64,000 nt of DNA, taken from positions 113,809-177,808 of the forward strand of contig JAGQDJ010000111.1 in the NCBI GenBank assembly GCA_022885665.1. The letters are read 5' to 3'. This document shows, one piece after another, positions 45,115 through 56,035 of the stretch; the stretch's first letter is position 1, and every line of letters begins with the position of its first letter. The position numbers and the translations under genes were made by a program. A model generated the notes under the pieces. It saw only the letters and a program-made list of their open reading frames with translations. It was not told where the DNA came from and searched no databases. This stretch comes from Triops longicaudatus. Taxonomy: Eukaryota; Arthropoda; Branchiopoda; Notostraca; Triopsidae.

Positions 45115-47525
45115 TCATACTCCGTAATGCTCCTAGAAAATATAGCATTAATAATACAACATCCACGAAACAATGAATTATTTAATACATGGAGATAAGC
45201 AGCGACTCCAGTAGACAAGTTAGAAAGTTTCGAAGCCACTTTGGTCACGCCCTGACGCACGCTTTCCTTAACGTCGTCCAAATCGGGCGCATTTAACGCG
45301 TAATTAGCACTGGAATTGCCACGCGAACTTGAACCACGACTGTCACCTGTTCCAAAGTAGTCCGCTGAAGAAATGGATGAGGAGTTCTGGAAACGAGACA
45401 TGTTCTGACGTCTCTCATACTACAATTCAAAGTAAAATCAATTAACCATTTTCTCCGCTTCTTTATCTTGTTTATTTTTTTTTACATATTAATTTTATCA
45501 CTTTAAAGAAATTAAGTAAACAAACCTCAGCAGCTGCGGTGTCATGGAAGAACTGGTCCGAAGAAATAGCTTTGGCATTCCCAAACTTGCGTTGGGCATC
45601 ATCAGAACTGGCACTAGGGGCGGGAATTACTGGTGACTTAGCCGCGTAGCTAGATGGGGCAGTTCGCGCTGGCTCAGCTACAATTTCCCACGCATCCGAT
45701 TTGCTTTGACTCTTCTTTGAAGAAGATAGCAATTCATCCAAACCCGAACTGCGACTGAATCTAGGCGCAAACTTTCTTGATTACTGTCCAAACTTTGGAC
45801 GATTTAAAGGTTACGTACGAACTGAATGAATCTTCGTAGTCATTTTTCCGTTCTTCAAACACAGGTGTTTTGGCAGTCACTGGTTGATTTTGTTGCTGCT
45901 CAATAACTCGCATATCAGTAATCGCGGAATGACTCACAGACCTAGTAAATGTTTAGTACCACTGATGATTCCTTCCTTTATGAGACCATAATATCTACCT
46001 TTGGCCGGCAGTAGCAGCCATGCCTAATCTCTCCATCGCTTGGGCCTTCTTAGGATCTTTAGTGACTGGTAACTTCTGAACTCCAATACTGAGATCCTGG
46101 TAAGCCAAACTCAATGACGTGACCTTTAATTAACAAAAAAGGGCGTTTAAGTAAGGTTCTCCTACGCCGGAAAATAAACAGAAGACCGGCAAAAAACTGA
46201 CAAGCGAAACCAAGACGACAATAACAAGCACAAACGTTAAAAATAAACAAAAATAGGAACGTAGTATATTGACGTTACTAACAAGCAAGGCCGTAGCAGC
46301 CAGAAAACTACGAAACTAGAAAACTAGAAAACAGCCAGCCATGTAAGGCGAGACGAACAAAGACTTACTTTAGGTTCTTCAGTGGCAGGCGTGGCAGCCA
46401 TGGCAGCTGCTTGGGCTTTGAACTGATCTGCCTTTTCTGCTTGCTTTTCTCCAGCTTCAAATTCAGACGCTTGAATTTTGGTGGCTCCTAATCCTTTACG
46501 TCCTCCCAACTACGAAAGAGATAGGAAACTGAATAAATAATAAAAGCTAAGTTTAAAATCTTACTCCAGGTTTCTTAGCGGCGGGTTTTCGCTGTCCAAT
46601 CAGGGACTTTTTAACTTCTGGTTCCTAAGTTTCATAGAAAAAAATATGGATTAAGAAAATAAGAATGGAACGCAGAATGTAATGAAGGCTACTGGGGCGA
46701 TACTGGTTAAAATGGCGTCAACATTGGGCCCTGAAGTATCATCTTCTTTCTTGGCGTTATTAACAGGTGCTGAGGCAGATTGTACAAATTGAACGGGGGC
46801 AGGACTTGGCGCGCTAAGGGAACCATTGGACATATTTTGCGATGATATCTACAAGTTTTCTTTTAGATTTACACGAAGCCATTTTCCATTTTTAGGGAAT
46901 ATTTGATACCTGTTCATCTTTGTGTTCCTCGAAAAAGTCCACTTCTTTCTTTTCTGGTATTGGACTGTCCACTTGAGCCTGATCCATGTGAAGTTGAGTT
47001 CCATAAATTTTCATCGCTTGTAAGGCTTGCTGGGAAAGTTTGTCCCTGTACAACTGGGCGGCGCGTGAATTGTATTTTTGTTGGGCATCTGATGTGTTAC
47101 AGTTGTGTTGGCGGAAGAAGGTAGCCTGGGGGCATAAACGAATGTTGGAGAACAATTATTGTTGAATTTTTTATTGCTTTCAGAAAAGGACTTACAGCAT
47201 TAGCATTGCCTCCTACTTGCATTGCTCTCAATTGTTGCCAAGTCCATGACGTATCTAACTGTGTCGAGCGTACGAACGTAAGATGAACACCTAAAGAACG
47301 GTGGACGGCTGAACAGTCCATGCAAATGAAGATTCCATACGTGACAGAGGACCAAGTAGGATTATGAGCTCCGCAATCGAAGCAAGTCTAGCAGAAACGT
47401 CACCAAAAGTTCATAAATAAGCTATCTGAAAAGTCTGACAGACTATTTACTTTGTTGGTGGGAATGCTCCGCAAACGGCGGAAAACAGCTTGAATATCAG
47501 CTTTATTAGGATTATTGTCCGCCAT
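45115..47525 (-). CDS. ARFGAP2/3: ARF GTPase-activating protein 2/3
   Basis: COPI-vesicle GTPase activator for Arf1 at the Golgi. Eleven exons in coding order: 47525-47451, 47387-47196, 47125-46910, 46848-46693, 46624-46565, 46509-46369, 46123-45999, 45941-45819, 45760-45526, 45419-45189, 45132-45115. They sum to 1572 nt, or 523 aa (human ARFGAP2 521, ARFGAP3 516). The ArfGAP zinc finger is C-x2-C-x16-C-x2-C (CFDCGAHNP to ICMDC), followed by the arginine-bearing VHRSLGVHLTFVRST and LDTSWTWQQLRAMQVGGN. The basic GATKIQ/SLIGQRKPAAKK motif and the C-terminal coat-binding repeats (SSSISSADYFG; LDDVKESVRQGVTKVASKLS) match ARFGAP2/3. The last coding exon is only 18 bases (EHYGV then stop), and its fit to the family ending QDRYG supports it. 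One donor (after ILTSIAP) is a weak GTAGCC. Confidence 0.95.
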
Positions 47526-48872
47526 TATTAAAAGCAGTCTACTTCTGAAACACCGGAACTCAAGAAACAAATGAAAACAGAAATCTGACAAGTGCCAGTC
47601 CGCTAATGACAAATCACCCGACACGAAAACGACCCTGTTGCGTAATGCATGTCAATCTTCCCAGATGGCGTGCGAAAATAGGTACTACTTTAAACTATAG
47701 ATGGTGGTAAAGTGGAATAGGCATGTAGCTAATGCCTATTCCATTACCCCTATCAAGTCTGTCAGTTAAAAAGTGCGCCAATTGTGAGTCTCGAATCTTT
47801 ACGTGGTGAGGGTAATGGAGAACCATCATTCGTGGCTTAACTGGCTAACGAGCTCTGGTCTTGTCTCCTGTATGAGCTATATTCTGGCATATTATGGCAT
47901 GTGTCCCATTAGGTTGACATTTTGCAACGTAACTTGATCTCTACTAATATATAAGCTGAAATTATGTTTGTTTCAGAATAACGATCACATACAGGAGATG
48001 TTAATTGTAGTACGATTTCATCATAACGAATTTTGGGTATACAGAACAGTCTCAACTTGCTTCTGAGGTTCGTTGTAACGAGATTCTTCTGATTTTCTTA
48101 CCTTCACTAATTATACCTATTTCCGTTTTCAGAACAGTGTAAGCTCATCGTTATAGGTTGAACAACATTGGTCATTTACTGTACCCATAATAAGTCCTAC
48201 CACCCTGGCAGAAAATTGCCTTTGATGCAGAAGGTAAGTTGTAGGTGCGATGATTCCTTTTTGCGCCTTTCCGGTCGACAATCCCCACCAACAAGTAATT
48301 AAAATAAATATTATCAATGTATTTTTATGATTTGTGAGTATGTGTGACTTTTATAGACATTTGGTGCCAAAAGTCTACAATTTTATTTACTTTTCCTGGA
48401 AGTGTCCGTTCTATCTATGCGGATAACATTTTGGAAGTTTTCTCCGTGTCTTTTGTGGGTTCTTCAGTGCCGTTAAGAGAACGTGTTCAAAATCCTGCGA
48501 CGGAGGTGGAGTTTTCAGCAGCCGTTGTACGAAAATCTGCATGGCACGTGTCCGCGGTGCGATGAGTGTCAAACGTGTCATGTTTCTTTATGAAAATCAG
48601 AAAGGATTTTTGTGTGAGCATTTTTTCTTTTATATGAGAGATTGTAATAAAAAATTTAAAGCACATGCTCACTTGAAGAGCCAGTTAAATCGACATTAGA
48701 AATTCAGATGCTCTTGAGCATCTAGGTTACAGCAGTAACAACGTTCGCTGGAACAGCTAGTCGTCCTTGACAACTTTCGTCGGGAAAAAAAGGTTTATCG
48801 CAGCATATTAGCAAAGGATTTTGGGGGCATAAGTTCCAGACGGTATTCAATGAGATTCCCCGTACTCTCAAT
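47526..48872. other. Intergenic DNA upstream of ARFGAP
   Basis: About 1.35 kb. The first part is presumably the ARFGAP promoter. No gene is supported. It ends at the MITE-like element. Confidence 0.4.
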
Positions 48873-49016
48873 CAGGGGTGCAGCCAGGAATTTTTTTCTG
48901 GGGGGGGGGGGGCGTGTGTTTTTTTCGGGGAGGACAACTTTTTCTTGATGCTGCCACTGAGCTTACTTGCACACAAGAAAATAATTTCGGGGGGTCCCCC
49001 CTTCGCTGCGCCCCTG
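48873..49016. mobile_element. MITE-like element 1
   Basis: A 144-base element with imperfect terminal inverted repeats: it opens CAGGGGTGCAGCCAGGAATT and closes TTCGCTGCGCCCCTG (reverse complement CAGGGGCGCAGCGAA). Inside are runs of T and G, including a 12-base or longer G-run. The termini match those of a second copy at 62964-63119. There is no coding capacity, and a target duplication is not clear. Confidence 0.65.
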
Positions 49017-49133
49017 TTCCCTACCGCAAAGAATTCTAAGAAATAATAAATGAACAGCTCTAATCTTCATAAAGGACAAGTGATCAACATTCCATAAGTA
49101 AGATTTATATTTCAAATAACGGGACAAATTCAA

Positions 49134-49300
49134 AGCGCTTCGGCCGAGCAGTCTAAGTCCTGGACTTATGATCGTGAGGTCGTGGGTTCGATGCCCCGTG
49201 TGTGAAGTTTGGTTTTTCAGAGACTAAGCCTCTGACTATATCCTGTCCTGCTTTCTATGGTTCCTGGTATATCCCAATAAAATGGGATTACAAAGAGTAA
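49134..49300 (+). mobile_element. tRNA-derived SINE-like sequence
   Basis: The first 70 bases resemble a tRNA: a box A-like CGGCCGAGCAGTCTAAG at 49141 and a box B GGTTCGATGCC at 49185, at normal pol III spacing. The anticodon and T stems do not pair well, so it is not a working tRNA. The tail (to about 49300) is unrelated to tRNA and lacks a long A-run. This is best read as a tRNA-derived SINE or a tRNA pseudogene. The right boundary is uncertain. Confidence 0.5.
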
Positions 49301-49402
49301 CATTGGAAACAGCATGGGAAGCAGGAAAAGGGATAGGAAAGGGTGACGAGACCTCGAAAAGCATGATGCATCGCATCGTGCATCGCACTTTTTCCCACTC
49401 TA

Positions 49403-49912
49403 GCGGGCCCAACTCAAGCGGGCACAAATCTAGCGGGTACAACTCTAACGGGTACAACTCTAACGGGTACAACTCTAACGGGTACAACTCTAACGGGTAC
49501 AACTCCAGCGGGCATAACTCCAGCGGGTACATCTCCAGCGGGTACAACTCTAGCGGGTACAACCCCAGCGGGTACAACTCCTGCGGGTACAACTCCTGCG
49601 GGTACAAATCTAGCGGGCACAAATCTAGCGGGCGCTAATCTAGCGGGCACAAATCTAGCGGGTACAACTCTAGCGGGTACAACTCCAGCGGGTACAACTC
49701 TAGCGGGCACAAATCTAGAAAACACAAATCTAACGGGTACAACTCCAGCGGGCATAACTCCAGCTGGTACATCTCCAGCGGGTACTACTCCAGCGGGTAC
49801 AACTCCAGCGGGTACAACTCTAGCGGGCACAAATCTAGCGAGTACAACTCTAGCGGGTACAACTCCAGCGGGCACATATCTAGCGGGCACAAATCTAGCG
49901 GGTACAACTACA
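49403..49912 (+). repeat. 15-bp coding minisatellite, 34 units
   Basis: Thirty-four tandem units of a 15-base repeat, consensus GCGGGTACAACTCYA, with no change in unit length. In the reading frame shared with the downstream conserved sequence each unit codes A-G-T-T-L or A-G-T-T-P, with variants TGTTL, AGTNL, AGITP, AGTSP and ENTNL. Units 7-9 and 23-25 are the same triplet TGTTP-AGITP-AGTSP, suggesting a block duplication of 16 units. Copy B has just one such unit at the same place. Confidence 0.95.
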
Positions 49913-51453
49913 TCAACCATAGCAACCACGACACTGAGATCAGGTGCTCTGGATTGTCCGAAAAGTACCGCTGATTTATCCTCTTACACCAGCAACGGTA
50001 ATCATTTTCTGTATTTCAAAGATAGAGGAGGGTAGGGACAATAGTAACATTTCGCGCTTTGTCACCTTTTTCTCGTAGCACGAACTTTGCTGGCATTTGA
50101 ATGTACAACCATTCGATGCAGGTGTTTCTCTACTCTCTGTTAGGCTATTATATGCTTTTTACGAAAGAAGAATAGGAGAAAATAGCTTTCAAAATCGGAT
50201 ATTTTCGTTTATTTTAGCCTTCTAACTCGTGGAACCCAAAGTAACATCGTGTCTAACGTGCGTTTTCCCATAAGACAATTAAGCAATCACATTTCTTTTG
50301 CTTCTCTAAGCGTATCGTAACAAAAGCTTGCAGTTACAATCAGAAACAACATTGGAAGTTTTTAGCTCATCTCCATTAAGAAATACGTTGTAAGTACGTT
50401 GTAAATACGTTAAGAAATTCTTTGTAAGAAAAGTTTTATAAACATACAAATGCGTCGTTGTGGGCCCCATTTTCAAACGCAGCACGGTTATCATGACAGC
50501 ATCTTAAAGCCCAAATTTAGTTGTTTTTTTCGCAATCATTAACAGCTTACTTATGTGCTTCACTGAATACAGCCTTAGTCCTTTTCTCGGTGGTGGATTT
50601 GCTCACAGCCAACAGTGCTGAACTCCAAAGCAAGACGCGTCACGCAGCGTTGCCGTTTCTCTCGAATCATGTCCAGACATCGGCTGTTACTGTCGCTTCG
50701 ACGGTTGTCCTGGTATCCTTAGGTCTCCTGAAAAATTAACTAAGGGACTGTGGTATCTGAGATTTTCACGTCTTGTTTGGTAGCATTTAGTGAGCTTAAA
50801 TAATATTTTATAAGAATTTTTGGGCATGTATAGTGAACGCAGCGGGCAAAACAGTATTACCCGTGTATTTTTTTTTAAAAAAAGGTAGGAAGAGCACACA
50901 TTATTCAGTTTTTCAACTAATTCTCATTATTCCAGATGCAACTTTGTGTAGTGCTTCTTAACGGTATGTGACATGAATGTGATTTGACAAAACCTCTCGT
51001 TGAAAAGTTATGGATTTTGCTACATTTGTGTAACGTTACTTTGTCCCTACTTTCTTATCTGCTCTTATATCTCTTATATGCTGCTTAACCGTGAAAACTA
51101 TCTGGAAAATAGTCAAGTGATGTTGACATGAAATATTCCAGCTCCTTCACCCTCTAAATATGAATGGTTCGTGTTTATTTCCTGTCATGTGATCTGCAGG
51201 TACTATTTGCCCAGCATTGTCGGAGTGCAAATGCGATGTGGATCTGTCAAGCGGACATACGGTGAAGATGGGAAATGCAAATGACTGTTTTACAGCTTGT
51301 TTCACCTACCCGAATTGCACTGCTTTTTCTCACGGCACTTATGGTAACGATATCTACTGCACCTTGGCTGATTCCAGCAATCTGGATTTTTATGACCAGA
51401 CGGGGTTTATTCTATGCTACTGCCAAGTAACGCTACTTAATCAATTTTCATAA
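49404..51453 (+). CDS. Mucin-like PAN/apple-like protein, copy A (partial)
   Basis: Two exons are visible: 49404-49997 and 51200-51453, joined in phase 1. The first encodes a Thr-rich linker of 34 AGTT(L/P)-type pentapeptides, then TSTIATTTLRSGALDC and about 17 more residues. The second encodes an 84-residue cysteine-rich domain: TICPALSECKCDVDLSSGHT, then NANDCFTACFTYPNCTAFSH, and an ending GFILCYCQVTLLNQFS. The C-x3-C / PNCTAFS pattern resembles PAN/apple domains, which bind sugars or proteins outside the cell. The same domain is in copy B (59703-61659). The linker should be heavily O-glycosylated. A good acceptor (TTTTTCCCACTCTAG) precedes the linker, but no signal-peptide or start exon homologous to copy B is seen upstream. 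The gene is either truncated or uses unrecognised 5' exons. Confidence 0.7.
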
Positions 51454-51915
51454 AGTATTATAACGAATTCCTATTTCTTAGAAATAATCTACGAATTTTT
51501 AGCATCTATAAACTGATTCTTGTATTGAAAGAATGCCGGAAAGCTATGTGCCTTCTAGTAAAGCCACGCCAGCCTCTTCCTTTCGCTATAGACTTCATGG
51601 CAGTCCACAAAACTTCGCTAATCTATTACTAGAACGGTGGCGGGATTAACTACACTTACTTCACACCCCTGGTTGTTCTATGACTTTATAAGTTTGGCAA
51701 TAAAACACCGCATACGAAGTGTGATGCTTTTTTCTTCTTCTGCAACAATTTGCATTTCTATATAATACTGTTATATAATATTTCTATATAATATATAATA
51801 CTGTTTCCTATCTAAATAAAAACAGAAACTCGCACATACATTCAAAATTCGTATCAAAAATTAAAATGATCTTGTAAAAGAATGTTTCTCTTCAACTTTT
51901 GTCGCAAAAACTGTA
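49890..51915 (+). repeat. Inverted duplication, left arm
   Basis: Pairs with 59225-61255 in opposite orientation. Similarity runs through exons, the large intron and the 3' flank. Examples: the intron block near 50620-50760 (CTGTTACTGTCGCTTCGACG and CTAAGGGACTGTGGTATCTG) and the 3' flank near 51660 (CACTTACTTCACACCCCTGG). By eye the arms are roughly 80% alike with small gaps, so the duplication is old. Edges are approximate. Confidence 0.85.
50573..50739 (+). CDS. Candidate alternative last exon of copy A
   Basis: This lies within the 1.2-kb intron of copy A. An acceptor (CACTGAATACAG) at 50571-50572 is followed by a 167-base frame in phase with the linker exon (donor phase 1). It ends in a stop at 50737-50739. 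It would code about 55 residues with a strongly hydrophobic end, SAVTVASTVVLVSLGLLKN, like a membrane anchor or GPI-attachment tail. The matching part of copy B is recognisable but carries an 8-base insertion that breaks the frame. An exon of this kind would replace the cysteine-rich domain. No transcript evidence exists here, so it remains a proposal. Confidence 0.35.
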
Positions 51916-52339
51916 GCTTTGGTATGACTTTTAATCTTGGAATTTTCTAATATCTTCGTTTATTATTTCTACACGTTGGATACAAAATACCTACGATTGT
52001 GACTGCTTAGCTGAGACTGACTGACTTTCTAAGTCGCAGTCCTGACCAAACCGAAGTACGTGTTCGGAAAAAAAAGATTCCAAGAGTAAGCCTAAAGCTC
52101 TTCAGCGCGACTGGAACTTGAACGAACTGGTAAAGGAATCGAACGAGTCCGCATAAGGGGAGGAGTTAAGTTACTAGCGTTAAGGGAAGGTTTTGAATGA
52201 TTAAGTACGCTAAGCGAAGTCTCCTAAGCCTTTGCGTAAAAGATAAGGAGGTTTTTGTAGGAGAATTGCCTAAAGCACGTTTTACTCACGTTACGCGAGG
52301 GCGTAAGAGCATTTGTTGAATACCTTGTGAAGAATGTAT
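51916..52339. other. Region between arm A and BEL leader
   Basis: No gene. It probably includes the degenerate 5' end or LTR of the BEL/Pao element, but I could not define an LTR. A string ACGCTAAGCGAAG with a following CTTTGCGT occurs here (about 52208) and again near 57008 in the same orientation. Confidence 0.35.
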
Positions 52340-54770
52340 TAAGAGTAGAGGTCCCTGCGTTGTGATTGGGGTAGGTTTAAGGTCAGGATGGGTCGCACTG
52401 AAACTAAGTCTGTTGATCGATTGGAGATCAAATCCTCTCTACTCTCTCAAACCATCGTCGATTGTTTCGAAGCAATTAAGAAATTTGAACAAGAAGACGC
52501 CCCTGATAAACAAGAAGCCGTTGCTGATCTTCTAAACTCCCTCGAAGAATTCCTTCAAGGCTTGAAACATCTCTATCAAGAAATCGAAGAAGAGAATCCA
52601 CTTTCTGACCTCGAAGACGTCCTGAAATCGCATCTAGACTCCCTCTGTACCTTCAAACGGCAAGTAAGAGAAGCTAAGCGAAGAAACAAATCTCCCCCGA
52701 ATTCATTTACCTATTCTCGGTCTTCAAGCCCTACAAGCTCTGGATCTAGCGGTTATGCTGCTTTGCCGAAGATTAACCTTCCTACCTTTGAGGATGATAT
52801 TCTACAATGGTCTGCGTTCTGGGACTCGTTCACCGCCGAAGTAGATGCCAATCCTAACATTCCTCCCGTGCGCAAATTCCATTACTTGGTTGGTCAACTT
52901 AGAGGAGCTTCACTAAAAGTCATCGAAGGTCTCACTCCTACCGCCGGAAACTATACTAAGGCGATCGACCTCCTTAAAGAACGGTACGCAAAACCACACT
53001 AAGTCACGAAAGCTCACATCCGTTCCATCGCCTGATCATTCTCTATCAAGTCTTCGAACCTTTCTACAAACGATTGAAATTACTCTCCGAGCTCTTGAAA
53101 CACTTGGAATGAAAGCAGAAAATTTTGGCGAATTCCTCGTGTGTACCCTTGAAGAAAAGCTTTCTACTCAAACCCTTAATAATATGGCTCGATCTTTTGG
53201 ATCCAATGACTGGAACCTTGAGCAATTCCGTTACCACTTGAAGCACGAAGTTGAACTCTTAGAAACTAACCCTACTCCCCAGAATATTCAAAAGCGACCG
53301 CCGATTCTCCTAAAGCGACCGCCGCAGTATTGTCTGTTGGAACCAAGGAACAGAATTGCAATTTCTGTTCTGGATCCCATTTTTCGACTTCTTGTTGTAA
53401 GTATCCAACAGCAGAAGATCGTCTAAAAGTGGCCAAGGAAAAACACTTTTGCTTCAATTCCTTGGCGTCTAAGGTGTCGCTCCAAAGTTTCAGAATGTCC
53501 CTCTAAAATTTCCTGTCATCGCTGTGGGAAAAGACATCACACAAGTCTTCATCTTGAGAAAAACACTTCTTCGGATCCTACTAATTCTGACTCAACTGCT
53601 GTACTCTTTGCTAACGTGGCCGAAACTAAAACCGTCCTTTTGAAGGTGGCTCAAGCAAAAATCCTCCACAAGAACAATTCCTTTCGAGCAAACATTCTTT
53701 TCGGCGAAGGATCGCAACGTTCCTTTGCTACGCTTCATTTAGCGAAAAGGCTTGGACTAAAGAATTCCGAGAGTCTTACAATAATATCCCCTTTGGTGCT
53801 CAAACACCTCAAGTATCAACTCTCCCGTTGGTTACCTTAAATATTCCCACCCTTCATGGCGAAGACATTCCCATCAAAACTCTTCTAGTACCTTCCATCT
53901 CTACTCCTCTTCGATTTGATCTTGATACATCTTTAAAATCCTTTTCTCACTTACAAAACCTAAACTTCGCTCACCCAAACCTTGAAACACGCTCGCTTTG
54001 TATCGATATTCTTATTGGCGCGGACTACTTCTGGTCGTTCGTTGGGGATGAAGTTATCCGAGGAACTGGTCCTGTAGCTGTAAATTCTAAATTGGGATAC
54101 CTTCTCACCGGTCCTGTGTCATCTTCCCATGCTCCTATCGGAAGTTGCGTGTTAAATCTCACCTGTAGTCCTCAAACCCACTTTTTGACCTGGAATCGTT
54201 CTGGAAAGTCGATAGCTCCAGTTTACTAAACACCTCTTCCAACTCTGCGTTAGATGAGTATAAACCACCTCGTTCAATTACCACGGTATGAAGCAAAACC
54301 ACCTTGGCGCTCAAACCATCAATTCCTTTCGGTTAATCCGATGTAAAGGCCGTTTGTCCGATTCTTCCCTTTTTACAGATGCCAAATTTCCCATTTTGAT
54401 TCCAAAGAATTCTCAATTAGCTACCCTTATTCTTCGCCGATCTTCTCTATGTTAAGGGTTCCACCACCAAGACTACTTCTCCTGCTTACCTCTGTTTATT
54501 TACGTGTGCTACTACTCGAGCCATTCACCTGGAACTTACGACGGACCTATATTCTTCTACTTTTCTACGTGCCTTACGACGATTTTCAATACACAACTCA
54601 TCCCTGTTTCCGAACAGCCGAACATGGAATAACTAATCCGAACATAATAGCAAATGGAATAATTAATCGCCCGATTACAAAACTTTACCCCCTGGAAATT
54701 AACATTGACACCACCGAGGAATCTACACAATATTGTAACCACCCACTCGTAAAGTCGGTAAATCCGACAA
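52340..54770 (+). mobile_element. BEL/Pao retrotransposon relic
   Basis: An LTR retroelement remnant. The leader is at 52340-52387. Gag starts at 52388 and has the BEL-type domain (LPKINLPTFEDDILQWSAFW) in an open frame to 53002, then is broken by frameshifts. Zinc knuckles and an aspartic-protease region follow (53616-54229). The usual catalytic D of the protease motif is replaced: the sequence reads LFGEGSQRS. Directly after the protease come pieces of integrase (from about 54330). The reverse transcriptase and RNase H, normally about 2 kb, are absent, so a large internal deletion has occurred. The piece ends with a BEL-type C-terminal PITKLYPLEIN near 54710. Several stops and frameshifts show it is dead. 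Confidence 0.85.
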
Positions 54771-56035
54771 ACTTTTGCATCGATTTCACGGGCCGTACGA
54801 AATCTTGCGTAAGACCTCGCCCGTGGATTACGAAGTTAAAGGAGTTAAGCGTAGGAAGGCCACAGACATAGTGCATGTCTCTCGACTTAAGCCCTATGTC
54901 CCGAGGGACGTGGATCTGACCGGCGAAGAGTACGTAGAACTTGAGTCGACAGGGGAAACGCCCTCTAGCTCAGACACTCGCCCAAGGATCCCGGAGGAAG
55001 TAGGGAGAGATTTGCAAAGACAGGGGTCGGACAGACAGGAGCTACCCGAAGAACAAACAGAGGAACCAGAAGAACGCCTTCCTGAACTAGGTCTCAGTAG
55101 GTCGGGACGACTCCGAAAACCTACCAGGTTTTACGGATACGATGATTAACTTAGAATTGACCACGAGTGAGTTGGCACGATGTCGAGGGGGTAGTTTAGA
55201 AGTAGTTCGTCAGGGCAAGCGTAGTTTATCACGCATTTATACTAGTAATAAATGTTTAGCTGCCATCATCTCAGGGGAGGAGACGGAAATTATTAAACGT
55301 TGCGCCCGAATTATTAGGAAATATACCGGACCCGAATCCAACCTCTCGGAGGAGGAAACTGGCGTTTCTTTAGCGTTGACCCTCTTAAAATCACTTTCCA
55401 TTGCTTAAGGGGGGAGCCAAAATAGACATACCTCGAAGATCCATACCATACAGGGTCAGAGAGTTCAACAGGTGCCCAATGTTTGTTCCGTTCGTTCGTT
55501 ATACTGGGTAATTCCGGCATAATACAGGCGCGAAGTTCCTTAAGTACACACCCGTCGGTGCCTTCTGTTACGTTGCATGCCCAAGCAATAAATTTCACAC
55601 TAACTAATCCCCTGGCCAACCTCACCAAACCGCGAGTTCCCCAATTGGATGTACCCGAGGAAAGGGATCGCTGAAGCGATTCGCAGTGTAAGCGAGTCCT
55701 GGACCTCAACTTGGAAACACTTTCATCAGGTCATCAAGACTGGTCAGCGCTTTGGGGACGACCCGTTAGAAGACACCCATGCAGCTACTGACAAATTGAT
55801 GATCGTGTTTAATTGTGTTATGAGGCTAAATTTATTGTGTTTCATGAAAACTTTGGAATTACACCCGACCCGTTGCAAGTGGCTTCCGGAATATTTCGTA
55901 TGACCCAATTTTGTGATTTGCCCTTGTCTGACATGTTTTCCCCTGTTTATTCGGCCATTAGTGTAATAGGTGATCCATTTATGTAGTGTTATGGATAGGC
56001 TCTACCGAGGGCGGCTGAGCCTAAGGGGGGAGCAA
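54771..56035 (+). mobile_element. Ty3/gypsy 3' fragment
   Basis: Starts within the C-terminal end of a Ty3/gypsy integrase (FHGPYEILRKT and HVSRLKPYVPRD), open to the stop at 55147-55149. A basic ending SRSGRLRKPTRF is typical of these polyproteins. A second open frame at 55142-55408 has no recognised function. Two purine tracts (TTAAGGGGGGAGCC near 55406 and CTAAGGGGGGAGCAA at 56021-56035) look like polypurine tracts. The second lies directly before the LTR. Gag, protease, reverse transcriptase and most of integrase are missing, and the left edge abuts the BEL relic. Confidence 0.75.

Noticed and set aside
49134..49205. Functional tRNA gene
   Set aside because: Boxes A and B are present, but the anticodon and T stems do not pair and no acceptor stem is found.
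49403..49912. Possible CRISPR array
   Set aside because: The units are directly adjacent with no spacers, and the DNA is animal nuclear.
49414..49929. Minus-strand 171-residue frame rich in VPAG/VPAR, and a plus-strand frame rich in NSSGY
   Set aside because: The repeat period is a multiple of three and lacks stops in several frames, so every frame stays open. Only the A-G-T-T-L/P frame continues into sequence conserved in copy B and joins the cysteine-rich exon in phase.
55483..55903. Short frames between the two purine tracts of the Ty3/gypsy fragment, considered as an envelope-like gene
   Set aside because: No signal peptide, membrane helix or family motif can be seen, so no function is assigned.
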